Shown in pieces: positions 1 through 8,189 of a DNA stretch of 64,000 nt. Source of the DNA: Lewinellaceae bacterium (GTDB lineage Bacteria; Bacteroidota; Bacteroidia; Chitinophagales; Saprospiraceae); assembly GCA_020636105.1 (NCBI GenBank), contig JACJYL010000001.1, positions 496,001 through 560,000 on the forward strand, given 5' to 3'. Numbering within the stretch: the first letter of the stretch is position 1; every line of letters starts with the position of its first letter. A program made the translations under genes and the position numbers. Under the pieces are notes generated by a model. It was not told where the DNA came from. It searched no databases and saw nothing but the letters and a program-made list of their open reading frames with translations.

Positions 1-1
1 G

Positions 2-652
2 GTGAAAGGAAAAACAGGAGCTACTCCTTTTGGGGTACGTAAATTTGACCTTGACCAGGATATGAAATACGTACCTACCCAGGAATTGAAAGTCAATTTG
101 CCTAAGGATAAAAAACCGGTTATTGCTACTACATCGCTTGCCGGTTGCTTCGGGTGCCATATGTCTATCCTTGATATCGATACTGAATTGCTCGACATCA
201 TCGAATTGGTTGAATTCAATAAGTCTCCCCTGACAGATATCAAAAAATTCACTAAACGGTGTGATATAGGAATTATCGAAGGCGGTATTGCCAACAATGA
301 GAACATTGAAGTGCTGAAAGCCTTCCGGGATAATTGTGATATTCTGATTGGTCTGGGAGAATGTGCCATCTGGGGTGGGCTGCCTGCCATGAGGAATATC
401 GTACCGCTGGAAGAATGCCTGGAAGAAGCTTATTTACACTCAGTAACAAGTGAGGCCGGGGCAAATATAATCCCGAGAAGCGACGATATCCCAAGATTAC
501 TTGATAAGGTTTATTCAACCAATGATATTGTTAAAATAGACTATTTCATTCCGGGTTGCCCACCTAATGCTGATCACATCTGGAAAGTGGTGAAAAGTGT
601 ATTGTCCGGTGAGCAAATTCCAATTTCTTACAAAGAATTCAAATACGATTGA
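2..652 (+). CDS. hoxY: NAD-reducing [NiFe] hydrogenase small subunit (HoxY-like), 5' end uncertain
   Basis: This is the small, electron-transferring subunit of a cytoplasmic bidirectional (group 3d-type) [NiFe] hydrogenase, which passes electrons between the HoxH active site and the diaphorase subunits. The four cysteines expected for the proximal [4Fe-4S] cluster are visible: C49 and C52 in AGCFGCH, C120 in GLGEC, and C185 in IPGCPP. There is no Tat signal, as expected for a soluble enzyme. The open frame starts with GTG at the window edge; an ATG at 62 lies closer to the conserved domain, and the frame could also continue leftward, so the true start is unresolved. hoxH follows after 46 bases. 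The diaphorase genes (hoxE/F/U) are presumably to the left, outside the window; this is inference. Confidence 0.88.
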   Translation: MKGKTGATPFGVRKFDLDQDMKYVPTQELKVNLPKDKKPVIATTSLAGCFGCHMSILDIDTELLDIIELVEFNKSPLTDIKKFTKRCDIGIIEGGIANNENIEVLKAFRDNCDILIGLGECAIWGGLPAMRNIVPLEECLEEAYLHSVTSEAGANIIPRSDDIPRLLDKVYSTNDIVKIDYFIPGCPPNADHIWKVVKSVLSGEQIPISYKEFKYD

Positions 653-698
653 TTTTAAGCAAACCATTCGTTTTTTGAATTAACATAAAAGCAATAAT

Positions 699-2150
699 AT
701 GAAAAATAAAATAGTCATTGATCCGGTAACCAGAGTGGAAGGTCATGGAAAGGTGACCATCAATCTGGATGAAAACGGTAAGGTTAAAGATTCTTTTTTC
801 CATATAGTTGAATTCAGGGGTTTTGAAAAATTCATCCAGGGACATGGATATTGGGCCGTTCCCGTGATAGTGCAAAGACTTTGCGGTATTTGTCCTGTGA
901 GTCACCACCTGGCGGCTGCCAAGGCTATCGATCAAATTGTGGGGATTGATCCTGAAGACTTGTCTCCCACAGCCTATAAATTGAGAAAACTGCTGCATTA
1001 CGGGCAGGTATTTCAATCCCACGCCTTGCATTTCTTTTACCTGGCTTCCCCTGATTTATTGTTTGGGGTGGAAGCCCCGGTAGAAAAAAGAAATGTGGTA
1101 GCCGTTGCCATGGAGCACCGAGAGTTGGCCCGGCAAGGTATTACCATGCGTAAATTCGGTCAGGAAATCATTCGCGCTATTGCCGGAAAAAAAATTCACG
1201 GAATCTCTGCGGTTCCGGGGGGCGTTCACAAAAACCTGAGCGTTCATGAAAGAGATTATTTCCTCAATGGAAAGGAAATCGAATCTATTGATACCATGAT
1301 AGAATGGTCATTGGGTACACTGGAATTCCTCAAATCTTTTCATGTGGCCAACCAGGATTGGATGGATTCTTTCGCCGCCTATAATACCGGGCACCTGGGA
1401 CTCGTGGGAAAAGATGGAGCCATGGAATTATATGATGGAAACCTCAGAGCTATTGACAGCTCAGGAAAGATCACCCTCAATGACGTTCCTGATTTCCAAT
1501 ATGCCGATTATTTCGCCGAAGAGGTGAAATCATGGTCTTACATGAAGTTCCCCTATATTAAACATCTGGGACGTGAAAACGGCTCCAATAGAGTAGGGCC
1601 TTTGGCGAGAATAAATATTTGCGACAAAATTAATACGCCCCTGGCAGAAATGGAACGTAGAGAGTTCATGGCCTATACTGGTAATAAGCCGAACAATATG
1701 ACCATGCACACCCATTTGGCAAGGGTCATAGAAATTCTACATTGTGCGGAAGTTATGAAAGAGTTATTGCACGATGAGGATATTTTAGGAGATGAGTTGG
1801 TAAGAAAAGGTACGCAGCGGGAACATGGCGTTGGCATCATCGAAGCACCCCGCGGAACCTTGATTCATGATTATGAGGTAGATAAGTCCGGTAAAGTCCG
1901 GAAATGTAATCTCATTGTTTCTACCACGCATAATAATGCGCCTATGAACGAGGCGGTAAACTGGGTAGCAAAAAAGATCTTTGACAAAAAGCAAAAAGTG
2001 ACCGATGTCATGCTCAATCAAATTGAGGTGGCTATCAGAGCTTATGACCCCTGTCTGAGTTGCGCAACCCACGCGATGGGGCAAATGCCATTGCATGTCG
2101 AAATAATTGATTCACAAGGAAATATGATAGATGAAAAATTTAAATCATAA
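699..2150 (+). CDS. hoxH: NAD-reducing [NiFe] hydrogenase large subunit (HoxH)
   Basis: Catalytic large subunit that carries the Ni-Fe(CN)2CO centre and oxidises or evolves H2 in the cytoplasm. Both metal-binding CxxC motifs are present: RLCGICPVSHH (C62, C65) near the N-terminus and DPCLSCATH (C452, C455) near the C-terminus. After His458 a 25-residue tail remains, which is the peptide normally removed by the dedicated endopeptidase once nickel is inserted, so the protein is made as a precursor. The length (483 aa) fits the family. The gene follows hoxY and overlaps the maturation protease gene by 20 bases, which suggests translational coupling. No nickel or accessory hyp genes are in view. 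Confidence 0.95.
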   Translation: MKNKIVIDPVTRVEGHGKVTINLDENGKVKDSFFHIVEFRGFEKFIQGHGYWAVPVIVQRLCGICPVSHHLAAAKAIDQIVGIDPEDLSPTAYKLRKLLHYGQVFQSHALHFFYLASPDLLFGVEAPVEKRNVVAVAMEHRELARQGITMRKFGQEIIRAIAGKKIHGISAVPGGVHKNLSVHERDYFLNGKEIESIDTMIEWSLGTLEFLKSFHVANQDWMDSFAAYNTGHLGLVGKDGAMELYDGNLRAIDSSGKITLNDVPDFQYADYFAEEVKSWSYMKFPYIKHLGRENGSNRVGPLARINICDKINTPLAEMERREFMAYTGNKPNNMTMHTHLARVIEILHCAEVMKELLHDEDILGDELVRKGTQREHGVGIIEAPRGTLIHDYEVDKSGKVRKCNLIVSTTHNNAPMNEAVNWVAKKIFDKKQKVTDVMLNQIEVAIRAYDPCLSCATHAMGQMPLHVEIIDSQGNMIDEKFKS

Positions 2151-2598
2151 AAAGACTTTTATCATAGGCATCGGCAATAGCGGGAGACAGGATGACGGGT
2201 TGGGATGGGCACTATTGGACGAACTGAGCCGCTTTACGGATTTCCAGGGAGAACTGATCTACCGGTACCAGCTAAACATTGAGGATGCAGAATTGATCAA
2301 AGAAGCCGAGACGGTTATTTTTGTGGATGCCACGAAAGAGGAGGGGCCTGATTATGCCTTGCAGCCCCTGGAACCGGGGGGAGCCTTTGAATTCACGAGC
2401 CATGCTTTGAAGCCTGAAGTGATTTTGGCCCTGTGTCAAAGCCTTTATGAAAAATTCCCCAGTGCCTATACTTTTCTGATCAAAGGCTACGAATGGGAAC
2501 TGGGAACAGGGCTGACTCCGGATGCCCAACGCAACCTGGAGAGAAGTACCTCCTTTTTCGAAGCCTTGATATTTGGAAAAATGATAGGATTGAAATGA
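2131..2598 (+). CDS. hoxW: Hydrogenase maturation endopeptidase (HoxW-like)
   Basis: Nickel-dependent aspartic-type endopeptidase of the HyaD/HybD/HoxW family that trims the HoxH C-terminus during assembly. The N-terminal signature GIGNSGRQDDGLG is typical of the family (glycine-rich turn followed by the first metal-binding acid), and a second acidic position is in FVDAT. The 155-aa length is normal. Its first 20 bases lie inside the end of hoxH. Placed directly after its substrate gene and followed by a strong terminator, it closes the operon. Specificity for HoxH is inferred from position. Confidence 0.9.
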   Translation: MKNLNHKKTFIIGIGNSGRQDDGLGWALLDELSRFTDFQGELIYRYQLNIEDAELIKEAETVIFVDATKEEGPDYALQPLEPGGAFEFTSHALKPEVILALCQSLYEKFPSAYTFLIKGYEWELGTGLTPDAQRNLERSTSFFEALIFGKMIGLK

Positions 2599-2645
2599 TT
2601 TAATGATTTATAAGTTCTGTTAAAAAACAACAGGAAACATTTGGC

Positions 2646-2684
2646 ATCCCGGATTTTCTTCATTGAAGATTCGGGATTTTTTTT
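2646..2684 (+). terminator. Rho-independent terminator of the hox operon
   Basis: A 13-bp stem (left arm 2646-2658, right arm 2665-2677, two G-U pairs) with a 6-base loop is followed directly by eight T residues. It lies 47 bases after the hoxW stop codon. The rest of the gap up to 2866 shows no other gene. Confidence 0.88.
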
Positions 2685-2866
2685 GCCTTGAAAATACCTG
2701 CGAGCTATAGCAATGAATTAAATTCCCTATCTAAACAGCAAAATACGTTTTACCGAATATAGAAAAATTCTGACCGGATTATGGGTAAACCCTGACCGAA
2801 TAAAGGAATGTCGGGAGCTAAAGGTAAAAAAATCATAAATTGCAACATCTTAATTCATAAACGAAA

Positions 2867-5800
2867 ATGAAAAACTCAATCTTGATATTCATTTTTTTAT
2901 TGCTTCCCTTTTTCGTTTTTTGCCAAAACAAGGGCATACGGGTTCTTCCCGAAGCTGGGCTGTCCAACCCGATAGGTGATTTCAAAGCGGAAAACGTATT
3001 TGCCAAACGCGGGGTTCAGTTTGGGCTGCACCTGGAAAAAATGTGGGGAAAGTTTGGCCTCGGCGTATATGGAGGCATGGATATGAATGACATCCAATTT
3101 GATGACGTACTTCCAGCGGGAAATTCAGGCCTTTCCCTCACAAAATCAGAAAACATCGTCCAAAACCAGTGGAAACAATTTCTGGCCGCAGCAGGACCTG
3201 TTCTGAAATTGGACCTTTCCAAAAAAATCAATATAGAGCTCACTTCAAAATTGGGACTGGCTAAAGTTTCCTATCCTGATTTTGGAAAATTTCTGGAGGT
3301 GGGGGCTCCGCTCAACCAGGCATATACCTTGTATCAAACAAAAAATGAAACGATTGAGCAGAAGCTCAACCCTGTATTGTTTTCTGCCTTGAGAATTAAT
3401 TTTAAGCTGGCCAAGCGGGTAGACCTTTCCCTTTCCGGGAATTATAAGTTTGTCAAAGATGTCCTCCATTCCTACAGTTTTTTAAATGCAGAATTTACGC
3501 CGGAAATGTCCAATGATGCCCTGATTCAAACCTTGCGAACGGCACCAACCTATGCCGAAGTCAGGAAATGCGATTTCAATTCCTTTGGTGTTGCCGTAGG
3601 CCTTAGTTTTATTTTTGGCAAAGACAAGCCTAAGGACAAAATGGACCCTCCTGTTCCGGACTACCCGGAAAATGTACCTGTGCAGGATTCCTGTTTGAAC
3701 AGCCTGATCCGAAACAGTGAGTTCAATATGGGGATCAACAGGGCTTCGGGCACCTCTTTCTGGACCACAGCATACGGGAACCCGGCTTTTCTCAATACCC
3801 CAGGTGAGGGTTGTTTTGATCCCGGTTATGTGGAATTTTCAGGAGATCAAAAGGGCGGCGATGCGATCGCACAAAAACTGGATGCAGCGAATGGTATTAA
3901 ACTGGGAAAGAAATACGTGGTCAATATAGCCGTCCGGTTTTTTGACCAGGCCAACACCCTGGATTATGCCCGGATCCGGGTCATTGCTTTTAACAATGTG
4001 CTGCCTTCCACCGGTGCTCATCCTGATCCTGGTCCGAATGTGGCGATCATCGGCAGAAGCGGAAAGATCAAAGATTGCGGTGATTGGTCCATTATTGAGT
4101 TCCCGGTCTGGATGGCCAATAAGAATTTTTCAAATATTGCCGTCAATGTTTTCACCAATGACGGTACTACTGCCACTATTCTTATAGACAATATAACCAT
4201 TTGTGAAGTCAGCAATACCTATGACTGTGATGAACTTCAGGTGGACGCTTCCGGAAAGCCAATAATTCCTCCCGGACCGGGAAATCTTCCTGCGGGGTTT
4301 ACCTGTATTCCTGAACCCGAGGAAGATGAATTCTATAATGGCGCCTTACAGGACCTGTACGGCGGGCTTTATGGCTATGATGGCACGGACAATTGGTATG
4401 CGAATGCTTCCGACAAGTGTTTTTCCATTGGGGGAACCTTGCCCGATGGGATCGCTCAATACAATTGTGATGATAGTTTGAAGATGGCAGGGATCAATAT
4501 GACGTGTGAGGAATTTAAGAAACTTTTGGACGGGCCCGTTGAAGGTCATTATATCAACGACCTGCCAGCAAACCTGCCGCCCATTGGAAATCTTACTGCT
4601 AATTGTTCTGATTATCCATTGCCAAAAGATTTTGGAAATATGGCATTTGGCGGTAAGGATATTATTTATATTCATGGACTATCCCTTGACCATGTTTTTG
4701 GCCGAATCCTTAACATTCCACCAGAGGCAGCACTCAATTGGCCTGCTGACCAAACGGAATTTTATGGAAGTGGTTATTATAAAAAGTCAGCCGAAAAGAC
4801 ATGGAAGAACCACATTAAATATTTTGCCACTGACAAAAATTATCTCAACCGGTATTTAGTGGTTTCCTATAATTGTTCACAAAGGCTGGATGTCGCCATT
4901 CATAGTGTATTGACCCAAATTCGTGAGGCTATGGAAACGGGCCGGGGGGTTAAAGTCCCCCATCCGAATGACCCCAGGGGGACTGGCTGCTTTGGCAGGG
5001 AATATGTCATTATTTCACAGTCCACCGGCGCCATAGTATCGGATGTGGTTCTGGCAGTTGCAGAGAAAACGAAAGCGGACCCTGTTTATGCTGCTAAATA
5101 TGGGAATCTGGGATTAATTGCGGACAGGTGCAAAGGTCATATTGCTCGTCGGGGTGCTTTCACAGGAAGCGATCTTGCCACCATTTTGGTCGGGATAGCC
5201 AACCAGGCCTCGCCAACGGCGACTATTTTGGCAACGGCTATGGCTTTGCAGCAGGATGACCCTATTGTTGATGTCAGGTTTAATTATCCTGTCATCCGGC
5301 AAAGCATCCTGGTAGATTTAATCCCGAGCTATACACGGAGCCATTGGGGCCCCTATATGGATCATGTCCCGGTTCCGGTACTTACTGTAACCGGCGGTCA
5401 CCCATCATTTATATCAGAGAATCAATTGGCGTTAACCAATTTATCGGGCTTGATCGGGGTGCCTCAAAATGTGGTTCAGGCAGCGGCTTTGAGTATGAAA
5501 CATGTTATTCACCCGGGGTATGATGATGGTGTCATAACCATGGATTGTGCTTCTGCGAGAAAAAATACTTATTCAAGTCAGTCCAATTTTAAACCAACGA
5601 AACTGGTCAAAGTATTTGATATGGGGATACCAACAGCCCGGGCCATTTCTTATTTCGTTGACCAGAGGCTTCCATTGGATCCTCTTAAATTTGGCGCTGC
5701 AAGCTCCCCTTTCCTGTCCCCGACAGGGATGGTTCAGCCGGTGTCATCTTATGCCATGAACACACCCTATAACAACCACTATTCCTTTATCCAGGCAGCA

Positions 5801-6145
5801 AGTGAGCACTGGATAAAAAAAGATGCTTCACAATGTTGCGATTATAATACCACCGCGCTAGGCGGCAGTCCTAATAATGAAGAAGAGCTGGTCGTGAATG
5901 ACGTCAGTTTATATAATCCTGTTACCGGAATTATTGACCCTGCCATTATCCCCCAAATGGGGGAGTTTATAGTAGGAGAATATATTTGGGTACCCGATTC
6001 CATAAAATTTAAAAAAAAGGGACTGATCTGGATACCGGTCGTTCATTTCAAGCCATTATATATTTGGAAAAGAACATATCATAAATTTAGAGACCCCGGG
6101 TTATACGATTGTGATTACGTGTACAAATACCTGTTTAAGAACTGA
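2867..6145 (+). CDS. Exported multidomain protein: barrel-like N-terminus, jelly-roll-like middle, lipase-like alpha/beta-hydrolase C-terminus
   Basis: I do not recognise this 1092-aa protein as a named family. A clear signal peptide (hydrophobic stretch ending FVFCQ) is followed by about 230 residues with alternating hydrophobic strands and a glycine-rich repeat pattern, resembling the small outer-membrane beta-barrel proteins of Bacteroidota. Residues about 275-450 look like a carbohydrate-binding jelly roll (SEFNMG...SFWTTAYGNP start, IDNITICE end). From about residue 590 an alpha/beta-hydrolase fold is suggested by the strand plus oxyanion turn IIYIHGLSLDHVFG and a nucleophile-elbow-like IISQSTGAI near residue 714, followed by GGHPSF and HPGYDDGV segments. 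The elbow reads SxSxG instead of GxSxG. There is no T9SS tail. The next gene begins 33 bases later and also encodes an exported protein. Hydrolase activity is inference. Confidence 0.6.
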   Translation: MKNSILIFIFLLLPFFVFCQNKGIRVLPEAGLSNPIGDFKAENVFAKRGVQFGLHLEKMWGKFGLGVYGGMDMNDIQFDDVLPAGNSGLSLTKSENIVQNQWKQFLAAAGPVLKLDLSKKINIELTSKLGLAKVSYPDFGKFLEVGAPLNQAYTLYQTKNETIEQKLNPVLFSALRINFKLAKRVDLSLSGNYKFVKDVLHSYSFLNAEFTPEMSNDALIQTLRTAPTYAEVRKCDFNSFGVAVGLSFIFGKDKPKDKMDPPVPDYPENVPVQDSCLNSLIRNSEFNMGINRASGTSFWTTAYGNPAFLNTPGEGCFDPGYVEFSGDQKGGDAIAQKLDAANGIKLGKKYVVNIAVRFFDQANTLDYARIRVIAFNNVLPSTGAHPDPGPNVAIIGRSGKIKDCGDWSIIEFPVWMANKNFSNIAVNVFTNDGTTATILIDNITICEVSNTYDCDELQVDASGKPIIPPGPGNLPAGFTCIPEPEEDEFYNGALQDLYGGLYGYDGTDNWYANASDKCFSIGGTLPDGIAQYNCDDSLKMAGINMTCEEFKKLLDGPVEGHYINDLPANLPPIGNLTANCSDYPLPKDFGNMAFGGKDIIYIHGLSLDHVFGRILNIPPEAALNWPADQTEFYGSGYYKKSAEKTWKNHIKYFATDKNYLNRYLVVSYNCSQRLDVAIHSVLTQIREAMETGRGVKVPHPNDPRGTGCFGREYVIISQSTGAIVSDVVLAVAEKTKADPVYAAKYGNLGLIADRCKGHIARRGAFTGSDLATILVGIANQASPTATILATAMALQQDDPIVDVRFNYPVIRQSILVDLIPSYTRSHWGPYMDHVPVPVLTVTGGHPSFISENQLALTNLSGLIGVPQNVVQAAALSMKHVIHPGYDDGVITMDCASARKNTYSSQSNFKPTKLVKVFDMGIPTARAISYFVDQRLPLDPLKFGAASSPFLSPTGMVQPVSSYAMNTPYNNHYSFIQAASEHWIKKDASQCCDYNTTALGGSPNNEEELVVNDVSLYNPVTGIIDPAIIPQMGEFIVGEYIWVPDSIKFKKKGLIWIPVVHFKPLYIWKRTYHKFRDPGLYDCDYVYKYLFKN

Positions 6146-6178
6146 TAAGGTTTTATTCACAAAGCAAATGCTAAAAAA

Positions 6179-7252
6179 ATGAAAATTCAACGCCTCATAC
6201 TCTTTTGCTCCCTGGGAATATTTTCCTATTCCTGCCAAAAATGCGAACTCGTCGAGCAAACCATCACCGACCCCATTATTGTGGACACCATGCCGACCTG
6301 CGAAGGTGTATTTTACGCCAGCCAGGCGGCTCCCGGGATCGATTTGAGCTTCTTTTTCAATGAGTTCAACAAGCCCATTACCGTTCCCTTTGAGTATGCC
6401 GAAGGCCCGGGCCCGAATCCTGTGGGTACCCTGATCTATAATTTTGAGTCCAATTTCTCCGCCTATGACAGTATCGGTCAGCAATATGTGTTCGAATATT
6501 ATTATACCAATGGCGGGCCGGTGGAGGTGCTGTTCTATCACCAATCCATAACAACCGGGGCCTCCACTTTCACCTCGCCCATGACGGCCTATGCCGCGCC
6601 GGTATTCCTGAATGGCTTCCTGTATGCGATACAGCTGGATTCAGGAAATCCGTCCGTGTTATACCAGATCATCCAGCTCGATCCCCTGACCGGGCAGAAC
6701 CTGGGGTTGATGCACTCGGGATATGTTACAGCCAACAGTCCCTTCACAGAGATATCCATGTCTTCCACCTCCAATGGCAAGGACAAGATATATTTCCTCT
6801 CAGGCACCACCCTGATCGAGTTTAATGTGGAGAACCTGGTGGCCAACGAGATCGACCTGGATCCGACCTTTCATCCCATCGATAATGTGGTGCAATTTTT
6901 CGGGCTGGAATATAAAAGGGATGAGGGTCTGCTGATCGCCATGAAAAACAGGTTCGATACTGTGACTCCAGCACGTACGGACCTGGTGTCCATCGAGCCA
7001 GCATTCAGCACCGCCACGGTCACCCAGCTGTTGGATATCACCGGAAATCTTCCGGCAGGGCAGGACGGGCAAATCAACCCGGAATTTTATTCCACCACCT
7101 TTGATCAGTGTGACAACACCTATTACATCACCGAAATGCAGGGAAATGATCCGTTCACGACCAATCTGTTTGAAATTGACCTGGAGGGCAAGATATTGAA
7201 ACCTTATCTGTTTGATGGGTATTGGTATGGGCTGGATTTTGCGAATTTATAA
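6179..7252 (+). CDS. Hypothetical lipoprotein
   Basis: A 357-aa protein of unknown function. The N-terminus has a hydrophobic segment followed by a lipobox (IFSYSC, Cys19), so it is probably a lipoprotein. The mature part contains repeated short blocks rich in aromatic and acidic residues (for example IYFLSGTTLIEFN and YYITEMQGNDP), which could form a beta-propeller of the kind seen in secreted proteins with no known enzyme activity; this is only a structural impression. It follows the large exported protein by 33 bases and may be co-transcribed with it. Base composition is more GC-rich than its neighbours. Confidence 0.6.
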   Translation: MKIQRLILFCSLGIFSYSCQKCELVEQTITDPIIVDTMPTCEGVFYASQAAPGIDLSFFFNEFNKPITVPFEYAEGPGPNPVGTLIYNFESNFSAYDSIGQQYVFEYYYTNGGPVEVLFYHQSITTGASTFTSPMTAYAAPVFLNGFLYAIQLDSGNPSVLYQIIQLDPLTGQNLGLMHSGYVTANSPFTEISMSSTSNGKDKIYFLSGTTLIEFNVENLVANEIDLDPTFHPIDNVVQFFGLEYKRDEGLLIAMKNRFDTVTPARTDLVSIEPAFSTATVTQLLDITGNLPAGQDGQINPEFYSTTFDQCDNTYYITEMQGNDPFTTNLFEIDLEGKILKPYLFDGYWYGLDFANL

Positions 7253-7357
7253 ACCCTAAAACAAAAAAATCCCGTTCGAAAACAGATTCATAATACCCGA
7301 AAAGGAGAACCCGGGTAACAGAATGTGTGAAAGGGTGATATTACAAAAACAAAAAAA

Positions 7358-7585
7358 ATGAACTTCTAAACAAAATTAAAAATACTAAAGGCAAGTTTAT
7401 TAATTTTAATGTTTATGTCATGTAATCTTGGAATACCAGACATAAAAGAGTTGAAAGTCAAAAGCACTTTTGAAGGAGATATGAGGGAAGTCATCGATCA
7501 AAGTGAAGGTGCTTTTTCTCAAAATTATTCCGTAAAAACATGGAACTATTCAAAGGAATTTAAAATCGCCGATCTAAATAACTGA
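7358..7585 (+). pseudogene. Remnant of a small lipoprotein gene with an in-frame stop
   Basis: Reading from the ATG at 7358 gives three codons, a TAA at 7367, and then an uninterrupted frame to the TGA at 7583. The part after the stop begins with basic residues, a hydrophobic run and SCNLG (a lipobox-like MFMSCN), then a short hydrophilic stretch. This is what a lipoprotein signal sequence with a nonsense mutation at codon 4 would look like. Restart at an internal ATG inside the hydrophobic run is possible but would lose the positive N-terminus. The encoded part (about 75 residues) is short, so the 3' end may also be lost. Confidence 0.4.
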
Positions 7586-8189
7586 CGTTACGCACTAAGT
7601 TTACGCCAGTTGAAAAATTGTCAGACTTTTTTAAAATCAAAGCTGATTTTTTTTGAATGTAAAACCTACCTTTCTTCGACAGTAGGCAGGTGTAGAAGTG
7701 TTTGGGGATAAGAGTTTGGGTCGGAAGAATAAGTAATGATTTTTGTGAGAAATTGGAAATGCACAGCGGCCCAAAGAGATACAAGGCGTCAGATGGCTTC
7801 GGGAAGTGGCTTGGTCACAAATGATTCCTACCTATGAATGCTTTAGTAATTTCAATTGCCAGGCATACAGAAATCGGTGCCACTTAACGGGAAAATCGCC
7901 TTGTATCAAACGAAAGAGTCAGATAAAACCTTCGATTATACCATGCGAAATACCGGGGGTGAGCTTGCCGCCTTGCATTTCCAGGCATTTTTGTTTCTTT
8001 TTTTGCGGAAAAAAGAAAATTGATTCAAACGGGCTACTATCAAAAACAAACTAACAAAAACCAGGAGCAACGAAATGTCTTGAAGCCAAGGGAGACTATT
8101 TAACACCAAAAGAGAGAAAAAAGTATAATAGTTTCGTTCGCGTAACATCAGTAAATAAATAAACGCCGTTTGGCCAAAAACACAAAACC
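7586..8189. other. Intergenic region without a convincing gene
   Basis: About 600 bases between the lipoprotein remnant and the TPR gene. I see a small dispersed palindromic repeat (7657-7697), and a 26-codon open frame at 7943-8023 (begins MRNTGGELAALHF) that is too short to call a gene but reads cleanly. Longer frames on either strand here have cysteine- and lysine-rich, low-plausibility translations. The region looks like decayed or repetitive sequence. Confidence 0.5.
7657..7697. repeat. Small dispersed palindromic element, copy 1
   Basis: Starts with ATGTAAAACCT and contains imperfect arms ACCTACC and GGCAGGT. A related copy lies at 57521-57560, which shares the leading ATGTAAAACC after a T-run and the trailing AGGCAGGT. 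Both copies are intergenic. Confidence 0.4.
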
